A program made the position numbers and the translations under genes. This document shows positions 6,922 to 12,142 of a stretch of DNA of 12,142 bases, piece by piece. The notes under the pieces are model-generated. The model saw only the letters and a program-made list of their open reading frames with translations, searched no databases and was not told where the DNA came from. Numbering within the stretch: the first letter of the stretch is position 1; each line of letters starts with the position of its first letter. Source of the DNA: Candidatus Aquidulcis sp. (GTDB lineage: Bacteria > Chloroflexota > Anaerolineae > Anaerolineales > E44-bin32); NCBI GenBank assembly GCA_020723365.1, contig DYJB01000033.1, forward strand, positions 7,959 through 20,100, given 5' to 3'.

Positions 6922-8181
6922 TCAGCGGCCGAAGGCCACGGCCATGACGTCGTAGTACGTCCCGGCGCCGAAGCCGTCGAACAGCACGTGGTCGCCGGGA
7001 CGGATGTGGGGCAGCTGGCGCAGGAAGGCGATCATGTTCGAGGCGGCGCTGACGTTGCCGAATTCGCTCAACAGCCACGGCATCGGGAAGCGGATGCCTT
7101 CCTTGCCGAGCTGCTTGGCCTTGAGCTGGTTGATCTTGTAGTTGGCGTGGTGGACGATGGCAACGGCGATGGGCTTGTCCGGGGTGCCGAGGCGCTGCAT
7201 CAGCGCCTGGTAGTCGCGCATCACCTCGGCCACCACCTGCACGCCGGTGCGCACGAACAGCTTGACCATGCCCATCAGCCCGGCCATCACCACCGGGCTG
7301 CCGTCCTCCGGTTCGTGCATCCGCCCGGCGACGCGCACGTGGTCGGGCGTTTCCTGGGACACCCTGACCAGCGACCCGTCGTCCGCCGGTCCGGCGTACG
7401 GGTAGAACATGCGCACCTCGAGCAGCCCTTCCTGGTCGAAGGCCTCGTGGCTGCGCCCGACCAGGAACTTCATCGTCTGGCCGGGGATGACCCCGATGAC
7501 GCCGGCGCCGTTGCCGAACAGCTGCAAGGCGTTCTTGTCCCGCGCCCGGCTGGTGAAACGGCTCAGGCCTTCGATCCCGCCGACCAGCACCTTCTTGCCC
7601 TGCAGCGCCTCGGCCACGTTGAGCTGGTTCTCCGCCGTGAGGCGCGGGTTGAGCGCCAGGTGCAGGGCGCCCATCGAACCGTCGCAGGCCTTGTGCACGC
7701 TGACCTTCAGGACATGCTCGGGCAGGCCGGCGCGGCGGGCGACCTGCGCGACGTAGTCCGTCGCCACCGGGCCGCTCATGCCGATCAACACCCCCTGCAC
7801 CTCGGACGGTTGCCAGCCGTTGACGAGCGCCGCCTCGCGCAGCAGGCGCGCTCCGACCTCGAGCTCCAGCTCCAGGTGGTCGGCCTCGCTCAGGTCGGGC
7901 AGATGATGCCGATGCAGGAAGCCCAGCTCGGCCAGGTTCATCATCTCGTCGTCCTGCATCGGCTGGCCCAGCCGGCCCTCGATGAAGGTGCGCAGCGCGG
8001 CGTTGTCGTAGCTGGCGCCCCACGAGCCGTACACGCCGCCGATGCCCAGCTCGGCGTTGTAGACGCGCTCCAGGCCGAAGGGAATCCCTGGTCCGATCGG
8101 AAGCACCTCGGTTTGAACACTGGCACGGGCGAAGAACGACGGCGTCGTCTCGCCGGTGATCGTCTCGGGATTCTCGCTCAT
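6922..8181 (-). CDS. 3-oxoacyl-ACP synthase III-like enzyme (FabH/thiolase superfamily)
   Basis: Ketosynthase-III fold condensing enzyme of 419 residues; such enzymes condense an acyl-CoA starter with malonyl-ACP or an equivalent. The Cys-His-Asn triad is intact: Cys166 in KACDGSMG, His344 in VHHANYKI, Asn376 in FGNVSAAS. The family's C-terminal GFGAG turn is at 403-407. It is about 100 residues longer than E. coli FabH (317 residues; Cys112, His244, Asn274), with about 54 extra residues before the Cys and about 46 between Cys and His. The starter substrate is therefore not safely acetyl-CoA. ATG 8181 has GAGGAG seven bases upstream; the frame stays open far beyond, but that part is low-complexity GC-rich sequence. 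The 73-aa membrane protein gene lies 382 bases upstream on the same strand. Alternatives are an OleA-like or HMG-CoA-synthase-like condensing enzyme. Confidence 0.85.
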   Translation of the reverse strand: MSENPETITGETTPSFFARASVQTEVLPIGPGIPFGLERVYNAELGIGGVYGSWGASYDNAALRTFIEGRLGQPMQDDEMMNLAELGFLHRHHLPDLSEADHLELELEVGARLLREAALVNGWQPSEVQGVLIGMSGPVATDYVAQVARRAGLPEHVLKVSVHKACDGSMGALHLALNPRLTAENQLNVAEALQGKKVLVGGIEGLSRFTSRARDKNALQLFGNGAGVIGVIPGQTMKFLVGRSHEAFDQEGLLEVRMFYPYAGPADDGSLVRVSQETPDHVRVAGRMHEPEDGSPVVMAGLMGMVKLFVRTGVQVVAEVMRDYQALMQRLGTPDKPIAVAIVHHANYKINQLKAKQLGKEGIRFPMPWLLSEFGNVSAASNMIAFLRQLPHIRPGDHVLFDGFGAGTYYDVMAVAFGR

Positions 8182-8563
8182 GGCAGTCTCCTCACCTGGC
8201 GGCTGATGACCCAGTCTCGTGCACATACAACCCCGCCGGAGCGCACGCGCCTCTGGCGGAAGTGCGGCCGTTGGGGTGCTTGTGGCCCGGTTCACAAGAG
8301 AGCGCGCACCGGAGGCCCGGAGAGACGAGTGGCTCCAGCGGTTGGATCGGCGCAACGGCAACTTGGCCGGTGGTTCGCCGTGGCGCACAGGATCGGCCGG
8401 GGCCGGGGAGCGGGATACCCGTGTGCGACAACCGGGGACTGGCCCTGGGCGGAGAGTGCGGGTGGATTGGCCGGAGGAGCTTTGGTGGACGCGTTGCCAG
8501 GTCACGACACGCGGCCGTGACCTGGTGTCCGGTCGAGGGTGTGGCTGAGAAAGTGCCCGGGAC
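8182..8563. other. Intergenic region without a supported gene
   Basis: The 382 bases between the 73-aa protein gene and the ketosynthase gene hold no convincing gene: open frames on both strands are rich in Arg, Gly and Pro and lack any domain. The only clear structure is the hairpin at 8497-8525. No good promoter for the ketosynthase gene is visible; the best AT-rich spot is around 8223-8230, on the minus strand, and it matches poorly. Confidence 0.5.
8497..8525 (-). terminator. Hairpin, probable terminator of the 73-aa protein gene
   Basis: CCAGGTCACG (8497-8506) pairs perfectly with CGTGACCTGG (8516-8525) around a 9-nt loop. It lies 38 bases downstream of the TAG of the leftward small-protein gene. 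There is no T tract on either side. A palindromic protein-binding site is the alternative. Confidence 0.5.
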
Positions 8564-8785
8564 CTAGCCGGTCTTGCGCATGGTCCAGGCCTTGTAGCCG
8601 TAGTACGTGCCAACGCACAGCACGGCCGTGATGCCCCAGATGGGGAAGCCCTGGCGGAGCGCCAGCATCCAGTCGCGGCTGGTGAACATGCCGATGTAGA
8701 GCGTGATGGCGGCGAACACGATCAGGAAGGTGCCGAACAACCAGACTCGCATGAGCTTGAGCAGCTTTTCCTTCTCCGGGGTCAT
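8564..8785 (-). CDS. Small two-helix membrane protein, unknown function
   Basis: Encodes 73 residues from ATG 8785, which has a strong GAGGAGAAG ribosome binding site just upstream. A charged start (MTPEKEKLLKLMRV) is followed by two hydrophobic helices, about residues 15-34 and 46-66, joined by a short loop with SRDW, and a basic end (KAWTMRKTG). Such hairpin proteins are common as subunits or regulators of membrane complexes. I do not recognise the family. Codon third positions are mostly G or C, supporting a real gene despite its size. It is read in the same direction as the ketosynthase gene, but a hairpin and 382 bases separate them, so an operon is doubtful. It uses TAG as its stop. Confidence 0.75.
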   Translation of the reverse strand: MTPEKEKLLKLMRVWLFGTFLIVFAAITLYIGMFTSRDWMLALRQGFPIWGITAVLCVGTYYGYKAWTMRKTG

Positions 8786-9212
8786 CTCGCTTCTCCTCGT
8801 GTGCTACGGGGTGCCACCCTGGGCCGTCTGCCGGGTGAGGTCCCCCTGCGTCTTCCGGGCCGGCGGGCGGGATAGCCGTCGCCGTCGAGCCTGGAGGTGT
8901 ATAGCTGTGCAAGTTCGGGACCGGAACAGGCCCAGCCTGACGCACAGCTGTGGAACGGGGACCTGGCCGACGGAGGTGGTCAGCCGGGCCCTCCGCTCCG
9001 CCCCGATCCGGCTCCCATTGATCAGCCCGCCACTTGCCGCAAGAGGCCTCCAGCGACATGACGCCGGTGCCCAATGCCATGCGGCCGGCAGTTCCGTCGC
9101 AGGCGCACATGGGGACCCGGTATGATAGGGTAGGTTGCCGTGCGAGCCCTTCGCGCCGGCGGGTACTGCCTCGGCGGCAGCCGTGCGCAACAGGGCAGGA
9201 GCCCCAGAGGCT
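8786..9212. other. Divergent intergenic region with an RNA-like fold
   Basis: The spacer between the leftward small-protein gene and the rightward DUF2877 gene holds no supported gene. AGCTGTGC (8903-8910) and GCACAGCT (8942-8949) form an 8-bp inverted repeat enclosing two small hairpins (GTTC/GAAC, 8913-8927; AGGC/GCCT, 8928-8938), so the 47 bases could fold as a three-way junction. A weak leftward TATACA box (8898-8903) overlaps its edge. The rightward promoter-like TATGAT box is at 9121. Confidence 0.35.
9121..9126 (+). promoter_or_regulatory. -10 box (TATGAT) of the DUF2877 gene
   Basis: GGTATGATAGGG matches the box before the desaturase gene almost exactly. Transcription would begin near 9133, leaving about 80 nt before the chosen GTG 9213, or almost no leader if TTG 9135 is the start. 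No clear -35. Confidence 0.45.
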
Positions 9213-10139
9213 GTGGAACGCAGAAGTCGCGCTTCTTCGATCGGTGCCCTCGCTTGTCACCGGCTGCGGCAGCCCTCCTTTGAGGGACGCACGCTGGCCT
9301 GTATGCGAGAGGCCGTCTACTTCAGCGAGTCCAAAGGTCCGCTCCTGTGGCTTGCTCTCCCCACGCATCCTCCCCACCGACGCGCCATCCTGGCCGAATT
9401 CGACCCTTCGCTGGCGACCGTCGGATCCTCGATCCGGACGAGCGGCGGTTGCCTGGTCCTTGACGGCCTCCCCGGTCTCCCCCTATCGGACGCGGTCTGC
9501 TGGTCGCCGCCACCCATCGGGCGGCGGCGCCTCCTGGACTGGGATGCTCTCGCTGACCGCCTGCCGACGCTTGCGGCCAAGGTTGCCGAAGCCTCCGACC
9601 GGCGGGGCTTCGGCCATCTCATCGGGCTGCCCCCGGGCGAGCTGCCGCTAGCGGACAGCAATGACCCCGACCTACGCCGTTGGGAAGCTATCTTCCCACC
9701 AGCCTGCGATCTGCTGGGGGCTGGCCAGGCCGAGGGTTTGGCGGGAGTGTGGAATGCCGCCCCCCGGCTGATCGGGCTCGGCGCCGGCCTGACCCCTGCC
9801 GGAGACGATTTCGTAGGGGGGCTGCTCTTCGCCATCGAGCTCGTTGGGAGGGCTCACCCGGGGAGGGTCGACCGCGATCATGGACGCCGGAGGGCGTTCC
9901 TTGACCACGTTCGCACAGGCACGAACCGGATCAGCTACGCGATCCTGTGCGACCTGGCGCATGGTCACGGACCGGAGCCCATGCACACCTTGCTGCAGTC
10001 GCTCTTGGACGGCGAAGAGCCGGGGCTGGCCCTGTCGGCGGCGCGCGCCATCACGAAGATCGGCCACACGTCGGGTTGGGATCTGCTGGCCGGCATGCTG
10101 AGCGGGCTGGCGCTTCTCGTCGGCCGGGGCGGGCGCTGA
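9213..10139 (+). CDS. DUF2877 family protein (AllH-like)
   Basis: Member of the DUF2877 family, which includes AllH of enterobacterial allantoin/oxamate metabolism, where it works beside FdrA-like proteins in carbamoyl transfer. The family signature GLGAGLTPAGDDF is at residues 188-200 of 308, followed by a small-residue helix. The later conserved parts NRISYAILCDLAHGHG and GHTSGWDLLAGML (about 284-296) are also present. I placed the start at GTG 9213 because family-like sequence (RQPSFEGRTLACMREAVYF) begins about 18 residues later. AGAGG lies only two bases upstream, so GTG 9183 or TTG 9135 remain possible. Unusually, no ureide, purine, FdrA or carbamate kinase gene is nearby, so the enterobacterial role should not be carried over. 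A GC-rich hairpin follows the stop. Confidence 0.82.
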   Translation: MERRSRASSIGALACHRLRQPSFEGRTLACMREAVYFSESKGPLLWLALPTHPPHRRAILAEFDPSLATVGSSIRTSGGCLVLDGLPGLPLSDAVCWSPPPIGRRRLLDWDALADRLPTLAAKVAEASDRRGFGHLIGLPPGELPLADSNDPDLRRWEAIFPPACDLLGAGQAEGLAGVWNAAPRLIGLGAGLTPAGDDFVGGLLFAIELVGRAHPGRVDRDHGRRRAFLDHVRTGTNRISYAILCDLAHGHGPEPMHTLLQSLLDGEEPGLALSAARAITKIGHTSGWDLLAGMLSGLALLVGRGGR

Positions 10140-10170
10140 GGAGCATGCCATGTGGATCCCCGTCAGTTCC

Positions 10171-10211
10171 GCCGCTGAGAACCAGCGGCCCGGCCGTAGC
10201 GGCCGGGCCGC
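10171..10211. terminator. Bidirectional terminator with two overlapping hairpins
   Basis: GCGGCCCGGCCG (10185-10196) pairs perfectly with CGGCCGGGCCGC (10200-10211) around TAG. A second stem, GCCGCTG (10171-10177) with CAGCGGC (10183-10189), shares bases 10185-10189, so only one can form. It lies between the convergent DUF2877 and DUF35 genes. No T tract. Confidence 0.65.
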
Positions 10212-10277
10212 ACTCGACTCTCGCCTACCTTGCGGCGTCCACCCAGCACGCGTGCCGGTAGTTGCGCCGCCGCGGAA

Positions 10278-10631
10278 CTACATCGGCTCGAACTTCAACC
10301 CGTAGACGTCCTCTCCGTTCTGAACGCGGATCGGCTCCCAGCTCGGTTTGACGGGCATGCCCACCTTGAGCTTGTCGGTCGACTCGGCCTTGATCTGCCC
10401 CATGGCCTTGACCTGGTTCTGGAACTCGGCCACCCCGAGGATCAGGAAGCGCTGATCGAAGCCCCACGGCAGGTTGAAGATTGCCGTGTAGGTCAGGAGC
10501 TTGGCGTTCCCCTGAGGCTTGACCTTGTCAAACTCACGGCCTCTGCACTCCAGGCAGCGATCATGGAACGGGTAGTGCAGCTTGCCGCACTTCTTGCACT
10601 TGTAGGCGGTGAGGGCGATCTCGTCTTTCAC
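10278..10631 (-). CDS. DUF35 zinc-ribbon/OB-fold acyl-CoA-associated protein
   Basis: A 117-residue DUF35 protein: a four-cysteine zinc ribbon (Cys12, Cys15, Cys26, Cys29 in CKKC and CLEC) then an OB-fold domain (about 40-117). In archaeal acetoacetyl-CoA thiolase/HMG-CoA synthase complexes and in actinobacterial steroid side-chain aldolases (Ltp2 with ChsH2), DUF35 proteins bind the thiolase-fold partner and help hold or pass CoA substrates. That fits the thiolase-like gene immediately upstream. I chose GTG 10631 because it overlaps the thiolase TGA as GTGA, with GGAG just upstream, implying translational coupling; GTG 10658 would add nine residues. It is the last gene of the leftward operon and ends in TAG before a strong hairpin. 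Confidence 0.88.
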   Translation of the reverse strand: MKDEIALTAYKCKKCGKLHYPFHDRCLECRGREFDKVKPQGNAKLLTYTAIFNLPWGFDQRFLILGVAEFQNQVKAMGQIKAESTDKLKVGMPVKPSWEPIRVQNGEDVYGLKFEPM

Positions 10632-11818
10632 GGCTCCACTCTCCTGAGGATGAAGCACAGCACGTTGTTGCCGAAGCCCCCGAAGTTGACGGTCAGGCCG
10701 ACCTGGGCATTCTTGACCTGACGGTTCTCGGGCAGCTCGTGGCGGAGCTGCCAGACGATATCCACCATCTGGGCCACGCCGGTGGCGCCGACGGGGTGGC
10801 CGCGGGCCTTCAAGCCCCCGGAGAGGTTGATCGGGATCTGCCCGCCGAGGCGGGTCTTGCCGGCGACGGCCGCCTTGCCGCCTTCGCCCTTCTTGAAGAA
10901 GCCGACGTGTTCGCTTTCGGCGATCTCCAGGATGGTGAAGGCATCATGCAGTTCGGCCACGTGGACGTCGGACGGCTTGAGCTTGGCCATGGCGAAGGCC
11001 TTCTGCGCCGCCAGGCTGACGGCCTTGAGATCGGTGGGGTCGTCGCGCTCGGCCAGCGTGTGCGTATCCGTGGCCTGGCCGAAGCCGGCGACGACGACGT
11101 AGGGCTTGCCGCGCTTCTTGGCCGCCTCGACCGTGCACAGCACCAGGGCGGCGGCGCCGTCGCTCACCGGGCACAGGTCGTACAGATGCAGCGGGTCGGC
11201 GGAGACCGGATTGTTGACGACGGCGTGCGGGCTGTCGAAGATGCCCTCCCGATCCAGGGCCATCTCGACGTGGGCGAAGGGGTTGCGCGTGCCCATCTCC
11301 TGGTTCTTGAGCGAGATGGCCAGCAGGTGCTCGCGCGTCACGCCGTGCTTCTCCATGTACAGCCGGGTGAACATCCCGGCCATGCCGGGCAGGGTGATGC
11401 CGTAGGGATACTCGGCCGTCGGATGGGTCATGGTGGCCACGAAATCGGTGGCGCGCCAGCCGGTGACCTCGCGCATCTTCTCGCCGCCGGCGACCAGGAC
11501 GGTGTCGTAGTGGCCGGAGGCGATGGCCAGCACGCCGTTCTTGACCGCCGAAGCGCCGGAGGCCGGCCCGTTCTCGATCGTTTCGGCCGCCGCCGGGAGC
11601 AGGCTCAGCCGATCCACCAGCGAGCTGGCGATCGACGCCTGGTGCTGGAGCATGCCGCCGCCCATGTTGGCTACGTAGACGGCATCGACGGTGTCGTCGC
11701 CCAGGCCGGCGTCATCCAGGGCCTTGAGCGAGGCGTAGGCCAGCATGTCCATCAGGCTGTCTTCGTCACGCCGCCCGAAGGGCAGCATGCCGACGCCGAG
11801 AATGGCGACGTCTCTCAT
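10628..11818 (-). CDS. Thiolase-like protein lacking the nucleophilic cysteine
   Basis: Thiolase superfamily protein of 396 residues, of the SCP-x/archaeal type that pairs with DUF35 proteins. Family marks: CPVSDGAAAL (216-225), ELHDAF with His291, GHPVGATG with His341 (340-347), and NFGGFGN near the end. In active thiolases the N-terminal nucleophile sits in a motif like ENACASG; here it reads ENGPASG, with Pro85 at the Cys position (codon 11564-11566). Normal Claisen thiolysis through an acyl-enzyme is therefore unlikely. It may be a thiolase-fold aldolase like Ltp2, another CoA-dependent activity, or a scaffold. ATG 11818 has a strong GGGGAGGTGAG site inside the end of the upstream gene. 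It sits four bases after that gene and overlaps the DUF35 gene, so all three are probably one operon. Confidence 0.9.
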   Translation of the reverse strand: MRDVAILGVGMLPFGRRDEDSLMDMLAYASLKALDDAGLGDDTVDAVYVANMGGGMLQHQASIASSLVDRLSLLPAAAETIENGPASGASAVKNGVLAIASGHYDTVLVAGGEKMREVTGWRATDFVATMTHPTAEYPYGITLPGMAGMFTRLYMEKHGVTREHLLAISLKNQEMGTRNPFAHVEMALDREGIFDSPHAVVNNPVSADPLHLYDLCPVSDGAAALVLCTVEAAKKRGKPYVVVAGFGQATDTHTLAERDDPTDLKAVSLAAQKAFAMAKLKPSDVHVAELHDAFTILEIAESEHVGFFKKGEGGKAAVAGKTRLGGQIPINLSGGLKARGHPVGATGVAQMVDIVWQLRHELPENRQVKNAQVGLTVNFGGFGNNVLCFILRRVEP

Positions 11819-11822
11819 GGCC

Positions 11823-12142
11823 TCACCTCCCCTTCAGCCCGGCGATGCGTTCGCGGATGGTGTCGTCATCGGCGAACTTAATCTCGGCCACGGCTTCGTC
11901 CATCAGCGGCTTGGGCACCGGACGGTCGCCCACCACCAGGCGCGGCTTGGCCTTGAAGTAGATTTCGCGCGTCAGGCGCCAGGAGTCGCCACCGCCCAGT
12001 TCGTGCGGGATCTTGGTCGGCTCCAGCGGGTACTCGATCATCCAGCGCCGGAATCCGATCGGGCTTTCGGCCACGATCAGCACCTCTTCCTGCCCGAGGT
12101 ACTCCAGGCGGTACTCCATCTTGGCGGCAAAGAGGTGCGAGC
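11823..12142 (-). CDS. Unrecognised protein, C-terminal part, first visible gene of the thiolase operon
   Basis: The frame is open from the right edge to a TGA, giving at least 105 residues. An internal ATG at 12119 would give 98 residues but has no ribosome binding site, and the frame continues upstream (SHLFAAK), so the true start is probably outside the window. The sequence mixes short beta-like stretches (EEVLIVAES, KPRLVVGDRPVP) with a charged helical end (DDDTIRERIAGLKG), has no Cys or membrane segment, and looks cytoplasmic. I do not recognise the family. Four bases separate it from the thiolase-like gene, whose ribosome binding site lies in its last codons, so the two are very likely co-expressed and this protein may belong to the same acyl-CoA process. 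Confidence 0.7.
   Translation of the reverse strand, partial: SHLFAAKMEYRLEYLGQEEVLIVAESPIGFRRWMIEYPLEPTKIPHELGGGDSWRLTREIYFKAKPRLVVGDRPVPKPLMDEAVAEIKFADDDTIRERIAGLKGR

Noticed and set aside
6904..8520. Long plus-strand open frame opposite the ketosynthase gene
   Set aside because: Low-complexity His/Gln/Asp/Val/Leu-rich shadow; the minus strand has the complete KASIII triad and a good ribosome binding site.
8182..8613. N-terminal extension of the ketosynthase frame
   Set aside because: The extension is Arg/Pro/Ser-rich, crosses the 8497-8525 hairpin and the next gene, and the ATG at 8181 has an ideal ribosome binding site.
8400..8960. Similar phrases around 8410-8430, 8905-8925 and 8945-8965 (GTGC/GTGG followed by CGGGGAC-like bases)
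   Set aside because: Similarity is short and imperfect; in GC-rich sequence it does not support a dispersed repeat.
10739..11881. Long plus-strand open frame opposite the thiolase-like gene
   Set aside because: Antisense shadow of a well-supported gene; no family motif.
1..12142. Mobile, defence, toxin-antitoxin or CRISPR system
   Set aside because: No transposase, integrase, nuclease, helicase or antitoxin-like protein, no terminal inverted repeats and no spaced direct repeats were found.

Overview
The window is 12.1 kb of high-GC bacterial DNA, probably chromosomal. G/C dominates third codon positions, GTG starts occur, and every stop I can see is TGA or TAG. No rRNA, tRNA, CRISPR array, transposase or phage gene is visible. 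Gene types and style (a Bacillus-Des-like desaturase, a thiolase paired with a DUF35 protein, DUF2877, a secreted anchored alpha/beta hydrolase) would suit Chloroflexota such as Anaerolineae. That assignment is inference and unproven.

Left part (1-4100): the 3' end of a glycoside hydrolase family 5-like enzyme; a membrane fatty-acid desaturase with all three histidine boxes; a convergent MFS transporter; then about 800 bases holding what looks like one broken gene (two frame changes and an in-frame TAG).

Middle (4100-6900): a large exported, membrane-anchored lipase-like hydrolase (minus) and a PlsC-type acyltransferase (plus) are divergently transcribed. The short spacer holds back-to-back -10 boxes and a 7-bp inverted repeat at the hydrolase promoter. 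The acyltransferase converges on a ketosynthase-III-like enzyme, with a long perfect hairpin between them.

Right part (6900-12142): a 419-aa KASIII-like enzyme with an intact Cys-His-Asn triad; a 73-aa two-helix membrane protein; a lone DUF2877 (AllH-like) protein; and a leftward operon, cut by the right edge, of an unrecognised protein, a thiolase-like protein and a DUF35 zinc-ribbon/OB protein. The thiolase-like protein has proline where the nucleophilic cysteine is expected.

A lipid or acyl-CoA theme runs through the desaturase, acyltransferase, lipase-like protein, KASIII-like enzyme and thiolase-DUF35 pair, but they lie in several transcription units, so joint function is only suggested. 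Several genes are preceded by a GGTATNAT-type -10 box close to the start codon. I see no defence, toxin-antitoxin or mobile system. The best leads are the Cys-less thiolase with its unknown partner, the lipase operator, the Asn-to-Cys change in the GH5 active site, and the broken gene.
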